The notes below the pieces were generated by a model. That model ran no database searches. It worked only from the letters and a program-made list of their open reading frames with translations, and had not been told where the DNA came from. A stretch of DNA of 21,781 nucleotides, taken from positions 1 to 21,781 of the forward strand of contig JBLINN010000025.1 of NCBI GenBank assembly GCA_047639325.1, read 5' to 3'. Shown one piece after another: positions 7,398 through 15,647 of this stretch (position 1 is its first letter; each line of letters opens with the position of its first letter). The stretch is from NVQY01 sp047639325. Its GTDB lineage: Bacteria > Pseudomonadota > Alphaproteobacteria > Rhodobacterales > Rhodobacteraceae. A program made the translations under genes and the position numbers.

Positions 7398-8039
7398 ATG
7401 AGATCGTCCAAATCACGTTCGCGGTCCAAGACGAACCGCAACCGTCCCACTGGTAACAGTAGTGGTGGTAATGTAGTTAACCGGGTGTTTGACAGTTCCG
7501 GTCCCGAAGGCAAGGTGCGCGGTACGCCGCAGCAAATCATTGATAAATATAATCAGTTGGCGCGCGATGCCCAGCTGAGCAATGATCGCGTGGCCGCCGA
7601 AAATTTCCAGCAGCACGCGGAACATTACATGCGCATGCTCAGCGAAGCTCAGCGCGAACAAGATACCCGGCGCGAGGAACAAGATACCCGGCGCGAGGAA
7701 CAAGAACGCCAGAATCGCGAACGTCAGGCTGAACGCGATCGCGATCGCGAACGCACCGATCGGGTCGAGCGTCAGGAAAGCGAACAAACGCCTGCCGCCA
7801 CGCCCGCACCCGCGCCTGCAGACCCGGCCAACGCGCCGCAACCGGATGTGCTGAACCTTAGTGGCGATGCGACCGAGGCCAGCAATGACGCCGGTCTGGT
7901 AGAAACACCGGAAAGCGCGCCGCGTAAACCGCGCCGTGCACGCACCCGCAAACCGGCGGTTAAACCTGTCGCCAAACCGGATGTTCAGCCCGACGCGCCC
8001 GCCGCCAGCGATGGTGGCACGCCCGAAGCCGCAGAATAA
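7398..8039 (+). CDS. DUF4167 domain protein, low-complexity basic/acidic
   Basis: A 213-residue protein. The N-terminal 20 residues are rich in Arg, Lys and Ser. The block NRVFDSSGPEGKVRGTPQQIIDKYNQLARDAQLSNDRVAAENFQQHAEHYMRML (about 28-79) is the DUF4167 domain, common in alphaproteobacteria and often next to prmC. A charged, probably coiled-coil segment follows (about 83-128), then a Pro/Ala-rich linker and a basic RKPRRARTRKPAVKP segment. The arginine-rich ends suggest nucleic-acid or ribosome binding, which is inference; no function is assigned here. The coiled-coil segment contains a 21-base tandem repeat. The ATG at 7398 has only a weak upstream purine stretch. The gene is convergent with rsmA, with 10 bases between stop codons. 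Confidence 0.88.
   Translation: MRSSKSRSRSKTNRNRPTGNSSGGNVVNRVFDSSGPEGKVRGTPQQIIDKYNQLARDAQLSNDRVAAENFQQHAEHYMRMLSEAQREQDTRREEQDTRREEQERQNRERQAERDRDRERTDRVERQESEQTPAATPAPAPADPANAPQPDVLNLSGDATEASNDAGLVETPESAPRKPRRARTRKPAVKPVAKPDVQPDAPAASDGGTPEAAE
7656..7705 (+). repeat. 21-bp in-frame tandem repeat inside the DUF4167 gene
   Basis: Two identical 21-base copies (7656-7676 and 7677-7697) are followed by eight bases of a third. Each full copy encodes EQDTRRE. The unit is a multiple of three, so a gain or loss of copies would keep the frame and only lengthen or shorten the charged helix. Confidence 0.9.
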
Positions 8040-8043
8040 CCAA

Positions 8044-8061
8044 CAGGCCTCAGGGGGCCTG
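8044..8061. terminator. Hairpin between convergent DUF4167 and rsmA genes, possible bidirectional terminator
   Basis: CAGGCC (8044-8049), a six-base loop and GGCCTG (8056-8061) form a 6-bp GC-rich stem in the gap between the two stop codons, reaching into the end of rsmA. There is no T-run on either strand, so intrinsic termination is doubtful. Confidence 0.35.
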
Positions 8062-8892
8062 CATCACCCGGGCAAGGGCACAAAACCCTTCCAGCGACAC
8101 TTGTTCGGCCCGGTCCGTTGGCGTCAATCCGGCGGCAATCAGACGATCGCCAATATCTGGCGCCAGCCCCTTTAGCGCGGATCGCAGCATTTTGCGGCGC
8201 TGGTTAAAGGCCATCGCCACCACCCGCGACAAAATGGCCGCATCCGCCGGATAACGCGGCTGGGGCAGGGCGGTCAGATGGACCACCGCGCTGGACACTT
8301 TGGGGGCCGGTGAAAACGCCTCGGGCGGCAACGACATCACAATCCGCGCCTCGGCCCGCCATTGCGCCAAAAGCGCCAACCGCCCATAGGCTTTGGAGCC
8401 GGGAACCGCCACGATCCGCTCGGCCACCTCGCGCTGAAACATCAAGGTCAGGCTTTGCCAGAACGGTGGCCAGTCGGGCGGCGTCAACCAGCGCACCAAC
8501 AGCTCGGTGCCAATATTATACGGCAGATTGGCCGCGACCCGAATCGGCGGCGTCAAATGCGCCAGCGGGTCAATCTTTAACGCATCACCATGCATCACCT
8601 GCAGCCGCCCCGGATAGGCCGCGGCAATCTGCTGCAGCGCTGGAATACAGCGCGCATCCTTTTCCACCGCTAACACCTTGCGCGCGCCTTCGGCCAATAA
8701 ACCCCGGGTCAGCCCACCGGGGCCGGGGCCAATCTCTAGCACATCACAGCCGCTCAGATCCCCCGCCTGACGCGCGATCTTGGCGGTCAGGTTCAAATCC
8801 AGCAGGAAATTCTGCCCCAACGCCTTGCGCGCCGACAAGTCATGCTCGGCAATCACCGCACGCAGCGGCGGAAGATCATCAATCGCGCTCAT
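8050..8892 (-). CDS. rsmA: 16S rRNA (adenine1518-N6/adenine1519-N6) dimethyltransferase
   Basis: KsgA/RsmA uses SAM to dimethylate two adjacent adenines in the 3' terminal helix of 16S rRNA during late 30S assembly; its loss classically gives kasugamycin resistance. The 280-residue protein shows KALGQNFLLD (23-32), the SAM-binding VLEIGPGPGGLTRGLL (51-66), the catalytic NLPYNIGT (122-129), FQREVAERI (152-160) and FNQRRKMLRSALKGL (229-243). The ATG at 8892 fits the family start (MSAIDDLPPL). A TTG at 8910 is in frame and better placed behind the GGGGA of the upstream element, so it remains possible. It is the last gene of the lptF-to-rsmA series, 78 bases after pdxA. Confidence 0.95.
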   Translation of the reverse strand: MSAIDDLPPLRAVIAEHDLSARKALGQNFLLDLNLTAKIARQAGDLSGCDVLEIGPGPGGLTRGLLAEGARKVLAVEKDARCIPALQQIAAAYPGRLQVMHGDALKIDPLAHLTPPIRVAANLPYNIGTELLVRWLTPPDWPPFWQSLTLMFQREVAERIVAVPGSKAYGRLALLAQWRAEARIVMSLPPEAFSPAPKVSSAVVHLTALPQPRYPADAAILSRVVAMAFNQRRKMLRSALKGLAPDIGDRLIAAGLTPTDRAEQVSLEGFCALARVMQAP

Positions 8893-8898
8893 GTCTTT

Positions 8899-8930
8899 TT
8901 CTGGCTCCAAATATCCCCGCCGGAGGCTAA
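8899..8930 (-). repeat. Candidate Rhodobacteraceae intergenic repeat with rsmA leader
   Basis: On the minus strand the pdxA-rsmA gap reads GCCTCCGGCGGGGATATTTG and then GAGCCAG, just before the rsmA start. From memory, closely similar strings (GCCTCCGGCGGG, then a short AT-rich run and GG) recur many times between genes in roseobacter and Rhodobacter genomes. Only this one copy is present in the window, so the repeat status rests on recall and not on the sequence given. Confidence 0.4.
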
Positions 8931-8970
8931 AAATCTTTTTCGGCGACCCATCCCATTCCGGGACAGCCTT

Positions 8971-9948
8971 CTACCGCAAACGCCCGGCCTTCTGCGCCAG
9001 CTTCAACGCCTCAATCAGGCTCGTCGGGTTGGCAATCCCCCGGCCGGCAATATCAAACGCCGTACCATGATCTGGCGAGGTGCGCACAAACGGCAGGCCC
9101 AGCGTCACATTCACCCCCCGGTCAAAATCCAGCGTCTTGATCGGGATCAGCGCCTGGTCGTGATACATCGCAATCGCCACGTCATAGCGCGCGCGCGCTG
9201 CGGCATGAAACAGCGTATCCGCCGGATGCGGGCCGGTTAGCATATAGCTGTCAGACTGCATATCGGCCAGCAACGGCCCGATCCAGTCCAGCTCTTCGCG
9301 CCCCATCGCACCGCCTTCGCCCGCATGTGGATTCAGCCCGGCCACGGCAAGGCGCGGACGGGATATGCCATACATATCGCGCAGGCCCTGCGCGGTGATC
9401 GCAATCGTGTGGCGCAATAAATCCGGCGTCAAGGCACGCGGCACCTCTGACAGCGCGATATGGATAGTTGTCGGCACCACCCGCAGTTGATCGCTGACCA
9501 GCATCATCACCACGCGCTCGACCCCGGCCAGTGCGCCCAGAAACTCAGTATGACCCGGATAGGCAAACCCGGCGCCGTCGATCAGCGCTTTTTTGTGGAT
9601 CGGCGCCGTGCACAGCGCGACAGCTGCGCCTTGCTGCACCAATGCCACGCCGCGCTTGATCACCTCTATCACCGCCACCGCGTTGGCCGGATCCGGCTGG
9701 CCTGGCGTGGACGTGGCGGCAAAGCGATGCGGCAGCACCGGAAACGCCTCGGCGCAAACCGCCATGGCCTGCGCGGGGTCGTCAAGCTGGGCAATTGGGG
9801 TGCCAGCGGGCAGGTGGCGCGGGTCACCTATCCAGAAAAACGGGCAATCTGCGCGCAATATCTCCCAAGCTTTGACCGCCAGCTCCGGGCCAATGCCCGC
9901 CGGTTCCCCACAGCACAGCGCAACCGGGGCAGTCACCGGGGCAGTCAT
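8971..9948 (-). CDS. pdxA: 4-hydroxythreonine-4-phosphate dehydrogenase
   Basis: NAD-dependent enzyme of the DXP-dependent pyridoxal 5'-phosphate pathway that oxidises 4-phosphohydroxy-L-threonine. The 325-residue protein contains GEPAGIGPEL (14-23), the substrate-binding YPGHTEFL (130-137) and three metal-ligand histidines: His163 (TTIHIAL), His208 (LNPHAGEGG) and His263 (AMYHDQALIP). Their spacing equals the triad of the E. coli enzyme as I recall it. The ATG at 9948 overlaps the surA TGA by four bases (9945-9948). A longer frame to 10083 exists but would run through surA. The surA-pdxA-rsmA order is also the E. coli order. Confidence 0.96.
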   Translation of the reverse strand: MTAPVTAPVALCCGEPAGIGPELAVKAWEILRADCPFFWIGDPRHLPAGTPIAQLDDPAQAMAVCAEAFPVLPHRFAATSTPGQPDPANAVAVIEVIKRGVALVQQGAAVALCTAPIHKKALIDGAGFAYPGHTEFLGALAGVERVVMMLVSDQLRVVPTTIHIALSEVPRALTPDLLRHTIAITAQGLRDMYGISRPRLAVAGLNPHAGEGGAMGREELDWIGPLLADMQSDSYMLTGPHPADTLFHAAARARYDVAIAMYHDQALIPIKTLDFDRGVNVTLGLPFVRTSPDHGTAFDIAGRGIANPTSLIEALKLAQKAGRLR

Positions 9949-11219
9949 TGTTCGATGATCAGCGCGTCCGCGCGCATCTGTTCCAGAAAATTCGCGGCAA
10001 AAGTGTTCAACCGCTGTTGGGTCAGCGCGTCGGAAATTTCCTGGCGCGCTTCCTCGTCTCCCTGTCCCGCCGTCCGCCCGCACAGCATCAGCAACATCAG
10101 ACTCTGCCCGTTTGACCGGGTCAGTGCGATTGATGTCTCGCCTTCGTCCAGCTTGGCCAGTTCCAGCGCCACGTCGCGCGGGATTTGACCCGGGGCTTTG
10201 CTGACACGTTCCAGCGTGGTTCCCGGCGTTTTTTTGACAATGCCGTAAAGGTCATCACAGGTGTCAATTCGGTCGGCAATGCCCGCCGCTGCTGCCAGTG
10301 TCTCGGGCGTCCGGCCTCCGGCCAGAAAAAAGGTCGCATATTCAATGGACGCATAGCGCGGCGCCGCCACACCGGATTCGCGAACCCCCCGCATCTGAAA
10401 CAAGGCCACCGCCTGCGGCAGAGTGATCGGTGCCGTTATTTCGCCGGGCGCCAGTTCCAGGATCACCGGGCGCAGGCCTGCGGGCAGTTCGGTAATCGAC
10501 AACCAGTCTAACCGCCCACCATTGACGCGGGTTTCAGCCGCGGAATTTTGCGCCGCTGCCGCCGAAAACGCATCATAGCCTTTGACCTGAGCGATTTCCG
10601 CCGCCAAACCTTCGACCTGTTCCTGGGTTTCCAAAGTGATAGGGATAATCAACTCTGACAGCAAAACCTGCACGCCACCACTGCCAGAACGGCCAATGGC
10701 CAGGTCAATCTCGGCCTCGGTCGGGCGGGCCTGCGCCAGGAACCGGGCGCTGACATATTCCCGCCAGGAAATGCCGATTTCGACAAAATCGCGCAGGGTC
10801 TCGCGCGACACCCCCGCCTGTTCCAGCGCTTTGACAAATTCATCCGGCTTTAATTTTGCGCGCGCGGCAAATTCTTCGATGCCCGCCTCGACATCTTCGG
10901 GGGACGTTTCAAATCCGGCCTGTTTGATCGCCTGTTGTTTCAGGCGGTCCTCGATCAGCGCATCATGGGCCAACTTTGCCGGATCACCGGGCGCGCGCAG
11001 GATCGCCATGAACTTGGCGCGCTGGTCCAGTTCAAAATGGGTGATCACATCCTCGTTGACCGTCAACGCAGGGGAGAACAGGCTTTGCGCCTGGGCCAGT
11101 TGCGGCTGCATTGCAGCAAGGATGATCAAAGACAGGACCCCGCAAAACCTTAGGGCTGACGCCCTTGTTTTGGGCAGCCGGATTGACCGGTGGGGCAGGG
11201 CATTCAGGATTTTCCGCAT
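9945..11219 (-). CDS. surA: SurA-type periplasmic chaperone / peptidyl-prolyl isomerase
   Basis: Periplasmic chaperone guiding outer-membrane beta-barrel proteins, LptD among them, to the assembly machinery. The 424-residue protein has a long basic n-region and a hydrophobic core at about 24-37, with cleavage likely near AQA-QS (44/45). A SurA N-terminal helical domain follows (about 46-170, starting ALTVNEDVITHFELDQR), then one parvulin-like domain (about 184-280, with GGRLDWLSITELP and ITLPQAVALFQMRG). A second, degenerate domain (about 285-383) contains two cysteines, 321 and 380. The ATG at 11219 has an AGG seven bases upstream and overlaps the end of lptD by 16 bases. It is placed between lptD and pdxA, as in gammaproteobacteria. 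Confidence 0.9.
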   Translation of the reverse strand: MRKILNALPHRSIRLPKTRASALRFCGVLSLIILAAMQPQLAQAQSLFSPALTVNEDVITHFELDQRAKFMAILRAPGDPAKLAHDALIEDRLKQQAIKQAGFETSPEDVEAGIEEFAARAKLKPDEFVKALEQAGVSRETLRDFVEIGISWREYVSARFLAQARPTEAEIDLAIGRSGSGGVQVLLSELIIPITLETQEQVEGLAAEIAQVKGYDAFSAAAAQNSAAETRVNGGRLDWLSITELPAGLRPVILELAPGEITAPITLPQAVALFQMRGVRESGVAAPRYASIEYATFFLAGGRTPETLAAAAGIADRIDTCDDLYGIVKKTPGTTLERVSKAPGQIPRDVALELAKLDEGETSIALTRSNGQSLMLLMLCGRTAGQGDEEARQEISDALTQQRLNTFAANFLEQMRADALIIEQ

Positions 11220-13402
11220 GTTCGCCTGTATTCTTTTGTTCCGCTCTCAACGGCAAAGCCGTTCAACGCGATGGTAAACCCGAAATCGGTCGAAGGCTCA
11301 ACACTTGTTGATGAGGTATAGCGCCGGTTAAGCGAAATATCGACTGTGACACACTCGTTCTGGTATACGAGGCCAATGCCGGCACTGGTGGCACGGGATT
11401 CGTTGATTTCATAGCGCAGATTGGCGCTGGCGCTCCAGCGGGGGTTGACCTTGTAGGTGCCATCAAACCAGATTTCCGACAACGGGTCGGGGCGGTTTTC
11501 GGCAGTATCCGTGCCCAGCCACAGATAGGTGCCGCTGACATTGCTGCGTTGGTTTGCCCAGTCGCCGCGCAGTTCCACCTTGGAAAAGTTCAGTGAATTG
11601 TTCAGCAAACTGCGGGCGGTCAGGCCCAGGTTTTGGTTCAACCCTTGGACCAGTTTTAGCTGACCGGCCATCAAAATATCGGACGAGGTGCCTGCCAGGC
11701 CGGATGATTTGGTGAAATCCGGGTCGGCGTTTTCACGAAACACTTGCCCGATGGTGGCATTTGCCTGCCAGCCCGTGGGGGCATAGCGCGCCCAGTTCAG
11801 CCCATAAACAAAGGTGGCCCCGTCCTCGCGCCGATCATTTGACGGGAACCGCGATAGCGACAACAGATTTCCCTGATCAAATTCGACAAAGCCGCTTTCG
11901 TCATTGGGCACCGCGCCACCGTTCACATCGGTCCAGCCAATCTGTGCCACGGGTTCCAGAAAATGCGTCGCGCCGCGGGCCATTGTACGGGTCATCGGTA
12001 AGCGCAGTGTCAGCGCGGTGCGCGGCGTGTGCCGGGTGACCGAGGGCGGATAGGCATTGTCGTCGTAGATATCAAACGCATCCGCCGAGGCGCCGATTTG
12101 CCAGTCGGCCCGCAGACCACCGGCAAAGGTCCAGCTGCGCCGCCAGTCAATATCGGCAGTGGCGCGCGCGATGTCACGGCCCAGCGGGCTAAGGGACGAA
12201 GACCGGTAATGCCCATGCAGGTCCACCCCCATCCGCAGTTCGCCGCCGATCTTTGCTGGGAAAAACCGTTGTTGGAAATGCGCGTCCACAACGCCCGAGG
12301 GCACAAAGGATTCGTCTTCGCTGTCGCGCAGAGATTTGTAATGGATCAGACCAAGACGATACAAAGAATCGCGTTTGGCGCGGATCAGGGAGATTTCGCT
12401 TTGCAGACGGTCGAGATCGGGCAAGCCATAATCCACCAGATAGGCGTCGTCCGACACGCCTTTAAGGTCAAAATTCAGCTGAAAGTCACGCGGCAGATTG
12501 AAAAAACCAGTGCCAAACAGATAGCCGCGCCCTTCGCCCGGGATCAGATCGTCGCGGGTATAAGCACCATCAAATACAATCCCGCCGGTCCGGAACGCCT
12601 GACGATAGCGGGCATTCAGGGTCCGGGTTTTGGACGACAGATACGGGGCCAGGGTCAGGTCTTTGTGATCGCCCAGCCGAAAGAAATACGGCACTTTCAA
12701 CCCAGTCCCCAGTTGCGAGGTGGTGCGCACCGATGGGATTAGAAGCCCGGTGGCCCGCTTTAGCGTCGGGTCGGGCAGGCGCAGCCGCGGAAAATAGAAG
12801 ATCGGCACATCCAGCACCCGGAAATGCGCGTCCTCGAAATAAAGTAGGCGTTCCTGCTGGTCGTGGATCACCTTGCGCGCCCGGATTTGCCAGAGCGGCG
12901 GCCGGCCGTCTTTGCAGACATGGCACGACGTCACAGAGGTTTTATAAAGCTGGGTATAGCGCCCACCAACCCGGGTCATTTGCAGCGCGGCCAGTTGCAA
13001 TTGCTGGTCCAGCACCATGCGCGCGCCGGTTAGAATACCGTTTTGCAGCCCCTTATCCATTTGCGCGGAATTGGCCAGCACGGTGATGGTGCCGCCCTGA
13101 TCAATGCGGATGGGGCCGTCGATGGTGAGCTGCCCGCTTTTGCGATCAAAGGTGATGCGGCTGGCGCGCAGGCGGGTGTCGCCCTGAAACGCCTCGACAT
13201 TGCCTTCGGCAATCAGCGTCCGGTCCGTGGTGATAAACACCCGATCCGCTACCAACAGTGCCGGTGGGGCGGCGGCCGGGCTGTCCTGTTCAGAAGACGC
13301 GCCAGAGGACGGGCCCGTCTGGGCCGTGGCCGCGCTGGTCGCGACCATCAGCCAAGACCCAGTAAGTAGGGCCACCAGGGATATAAGCCAAAAAACCCTC
13401 AT
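11204..13402 (-). CDS. lptD: LPS-assembly outer membrane protein LptD
   Basis: Outer-membrane beta-barrel which, with LptE, inserts lipopolysaccharide into the outer leaflet. The 732-residue protein has a signal peptide (about 1-28, ending ATAQ) and a Ser/Ala/Pro linker. An OstA/LptA-like beta-jellyroll domain follows (about 48-160, LLVADRVFITTDRTLIAEGNVEAFQGDTRLRASRI), then the LptD barrel (about 220-732) with many aromatic-rich alternating strands. Four cysteines flank the barrel: Cys160 and Cys163 (TSCHVC) and, near the C-terminus, Cys684 and Cys729. This parallels the inter-domain disulphides of E. coli LptD, though the spacing differs. The ATG at 13402 overlaps the lptG stop by four bases. 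Confidence 0.95.
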   Translation of the reverse strand: MRVFWLISLVALLTGSWLMVATSAATAQTGPSSGASSEQDSPAAAPPALLVADRVFITTDRTLIAEGNVEAFQGDTRLRASRITFDRKSGQLTIDGPIRIDQGGTITVLANSAQMDKGLQNGILTGARMVLDQQLQLAALQMTRVGGRYTQLYKTSVTSCHVCKDGRPPLWQIRARKVIHDQQERLLYFEDAHFRVLDVPIFYFPRLRLPDPTLKRATGLLIPSVRTTSQLGTGLKVPYFFRLGDHKDLTLAPYLSSKTRTLNARYRQAFRTGGIVFDGAYTRDDLIPGEGRGYLFGTGFFNLPRDFQLNFDLKGVSDDAYLVDYGLPDLDRLQSEISLIRAKRDSLYRLGLIHYKSLRDSEDESFVPSGVVDAHFQQRFFPAKIGGELRMGVDLHGHYRSSSLSPLGRDIARATADIDWRRSWTFAGGLRADWQIGASADAFDIYDDNAYPPSVTRHTPRTALTLRLPMTRTMARGATHFLEPVAQIGWTDVNGGAVPNDESGFVEFDQGNLLSLSRFPSNDRREDGATFVYGLNWARYAPTGWQANATIGQVFRENADPDFTKSSGLAGTSSDILMAGQLKLVQGLNQNLGLTARSLLNNSLNFSKVELRGDWANQRSNVSGTYLWLGTDTAENRPDPLSEIWFDGTYKVNPRWSASANLRYEINESRATSAGIGLVYQNECVTVDISLNRRYTSSTSVEPSTDFGFTIALNGFAVESGTKEYRRTCGKS

Positions 13403-14496
13403 CCGTCCTCAGAATGTAACAACAGCCCCAGGGCCAGAAAGATTGACGCCACCGGGGGCGCCCAAGCGGCCAGCATCGCGGGGATCTGACCATTCTCGCC
13501 CAGTATCTGCGCGAAATTGCGCACGAAATACAGCGAAAATCCCAGCAAAACCGCCGCCAGCACCGACACGCCAGTGCCGCCAAATCGCGTATGGCGCATG
13601 GTAAAGGCCGCCCCAACCAGAACCATCGACATCAGGAATAATGGCCGCGCCAGTTCCACCTGAAACCAGACCTCGTGCTGTTTGGTGGCGAACCCGGCCT
13701 GCGCCAGCTGGCGGATGGTCTTGGGCAGATCATAGACCGAAATGCCCGAAGGCCGCCCCAGACCATCACGAATACGGTCACTGGTCAGGGTGGTTGGGAT
13801 GCGCATTTCGTCATGCTCGGTGGCGGATGTTTCCGGGTTTACCCCGGCCTTCAGCCGCCAGACCTTGGCGTTTTTCAACACCCAATCCTGTCCGTCCAGC
13901 CGGGCACTTTCGGCAACCACCCGGCGCACTGGCCCGCCACCGGGGGCGTAGCTGAGGATGGTCACGCCATAAAGGGTCACGGTATCTGCGCCATAGCCGG
14001 TAGCATGGATCACCGACTGCCCGTTGGCGCCGCCCTGACGCAGCCACAGGCCTTCGCCGCTGAGCGACAGCACAGACGGACCACCGGTACGATAGGTATC
14101 TGACAGTTGCTGATAGCGGTTCGACGTGGCTGCCACGATCGGGTTCAGCGTGCTAACCGCCAGCCCGCCAATCACCAGCGCCACCGCCATCGGGCCTGCA
14201 AGCGCGCGGATGCCCGAGCGACCCGTGGCGCGGGTCACCACCAGTTCGCTGCTGCGCGCCAACCCGACAAACAGCACGATGGTCGACAGGATCATCAACA
14301 GCGGCAGGATCTGGCTGGCGGCTTCGGGCATATTCAGCAGGGTCAGGCCGAACAATTGCCCAAAGCTGACATCGATGCCTTCAAACCGTCGCAGCTGTTC
14401 GATCAGGTCAATCAGCATGATCAGCGACAGGAACACTGCCCCAATCAGCAGGAAACTTTGGGTAAAGCGGCGGGCAAAATAGAAATCCAGAATCAT
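13399..14496 (-). CDS. lptG: LPS export ABC transporter permease LptG
   Basis: Inner-membrane permease of the LptB2FG extractor that lifts LPS from the inner membrane. The 365-residue protein has the YjgP/YjgQ layout: hydrophobic segments at about 12-35, 60-82 and 98-120, a periplasmic beta-jellyroll (about 125-260, containing LYGVTILSYAPGGG and VLKNAKVWRL), then three more segments near the C-terminus (LARPLFLMSMVLVGAAF, VLAAVLLGFSLYFVRNF, VASIFLALGLLL). The ATG at 14496 (MILDFYFARRFTQSFLL) overlaps the lptF stop as ATGA and fits the family start; the frame extends upstream inside lptF without homology. LptG is separated from LptF by order in the operon and by sequence similarity. Confidence 0.94.
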   Translation of the reverse strand: MILDFYFARRFTQSFLLIGAVFLSLIMLIDLIEQLRRFEGIDVSFGQLFGLTLLNMPEAASQILPLLMILSTIVLFVGLARSSELVVTRATGRSGIRALAGPMAVALVIGGLAVSTLNPIVAATSNRYQQLSDTYRTGGPSVLSLSGEGLWLRQGGANGQSVIHATGYGADTVTLYGVTILSYAPGGGPVRRVVAESARLDGQDWVLKNAKVWRLKAGVNPETSATEHDEMRIPTTLTSDRIRDGLGRPSGISVYDLPKTIRQLAQAGFATKQHEVWFQVELARPLFLMSMVLVGAAFTMRHTRFGGTGVSVLAAVLLGFSLYFVRNFAQILGENGQIPAMLAAWAPPVASIFLALGLLLHSEDG

Positions 14497-15635
14497 GGAC
14501 CCACCCCCGATGACCGCGGGATACGACCGCCCAACACCAACCTCAGCGGGCGCGAGGCGATCTTTAGAAACAAGGTGGCCACGGCCAACCCGACCACTGT
14601 CGGCAAATAGATCAGCGGCCACAGATCGGCATTTTTCAGGATCGGCTCTGACACGACGCCGCGCAATACTTCGAGAAAGATCAACAACACAAAGGCCAGC
14701 AACGCCTGCCGCCACACGCCAAACCGCGAATATCCGCCCAGCAGAAGCGACGAAAACCCGATCATCGTCACCGCGATACAGACCAGCGCCCGGGCAAACC
14801 GTTGATGCAATTCGTCAGCCAGCTGGCCGGGGGTATAGCCTTCGGCCTCGGTGATGGTCGGACTGTCGCTGAACAGTTCCAGCGTTGGGATGGCGCGAAT
14901 ATTGCGGGCGCGCGCGTCGCCCTTTTTGATCAGCGTGCTGATATCATACGAGAAGTCGGCAAAAATTGTGGTGGACAAGGTGCGGTTCTGGGTGTCCATC
15001 CGTTGGGCCATGCCATCCACCATGATCAGGTTCGACTGATCGCCATCGCGCACCAGAAAGGCGCGCGCGCCGGTGTAGACGACGCTTTGCTGCGGATCGC
15101 GCCGGTCTGACAGAAACACATCGCGCAAGGTGCCGTCGGGGTCGATCTGGCGGATGTAAAAGGTGACACCGGTAGAGGGGTGCAAAAAGCTGCCCTCGGT
15201 CAGCAACCGGGCGGTGATATTGTGCGCCACTTCGGCCTCGCGCAGGGCCAGTTGGCTGGTCGAGGCGGGCAGCAGCACATGGGTCAGGATGCTCATCATA
15301 AAGGCGGTGATCAACCCAAAGGCCATCGCCGGACGCGCCAGTTGCCACGGGCTGGACCCGGTGGCCTGCATCACTGTCAGCTCGCTTTCGCTGTTCAGCC
15401 GGTTGGTGACCCAGACCGAGGCGGCAAACGCCGCCATCGGCAGCACCATGCGGATCAGGTTGGGCAGGGTCAGCGCGGTGAATTCCAAAAACACCATCGC
15501 CGACTGTCCATCGCCTATCAGCCGGTCAAACAGCACCACCGCGCGGTTGATCCAGAACACAGCGACCAGAATCAGGGCGAAAAAGCCAAAGAACAGCAGA
15601 AATTGCGACAGGACGTATCTGTCGTATCGTGACAC
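14493..15635 (-). CDS. lptF: LPS export ABC transporter permease LptF
   Basis: Partner permease of LptG in the LptB2FG complex. The 380-residue protein begins MSRYDRYVLSQFLLFFGFFALILVAVFWINRAV, with a first membrane segment at about 10-32, two more before a periplasmic jellyroll domain (about 120-255), and three C-terminal segments. NRLNSESELTVMQATGSSPWQLARP is the cytoplasmic coupling-helix region typical of LptF/LptG. The start is set at the GTG at 15635 because GGAGG lies seven bases upstream and homology begins at that residue. An ATG at 15659 would add eight residues and would lie upstream of the ribosome binding site. It heads the minus-strand lpt-surA-pdxA-rsmA series and is divergent from pepA. 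Confidence 0.94.
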   Translation of the reverse strand: MSRYDRYVLSQFLLFFGFFALILVAVFWINRAVVLFDRLIGDGQSAMVFLEFTALTLPNLIRMVLPMAAFAASVWVTNRLNSESELTVMQATGSSPWQLARPAMAFGLITAFMMSILTHVLLPASTSQLALREAEVAHNITARLLTEGSFLHPSTGVTFYIRQIDPDGTLRDVFLSDRRDPQQSVVYTGARAFLVRDGDQSNLIMVDGMAQRMDTQNRTLSTTIFADFSYDISTLIKKGDARARNIRAIPTLELFSDSPTITEAEGYTPGQLADELHQRFARALVCIAVTMIGFSSLLLGGYSRFGVWRQALLAFVLLIFLEVLRGVVSEPILKNADLWPLIYLPTVVGLAVATLFLKIASRPLRLVLGGRIPRSSGVGP

Positions 15636-15642
15636 TGCGATC

Positions 15643-15647
15643 CCTCC
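15643..15647 (-). promoter_or_regulatory. Shine-Dalgarno sequence deciding a GTG start for lptF
   Basis: GGAGG on the minus strand, seven bases before the GTG at 15635. It lies inside the frame that starts at the ATG at 15659, so it supports initiation at GTG and not at the upstream ATG. Confidence 0.7.

Noticed and set aside
7733..7752. GCGATCGC-type palindromes in the DUF4167 gene
   Set aside because: They arise from alternating Asp-Arg codons (gac/gat-cgc) and are not a dispersed repeat in this window.
12029..12742. 237-codon plus-strand open frame
   Set aside because: Antisense shadow of lptD; no start signal or motif.
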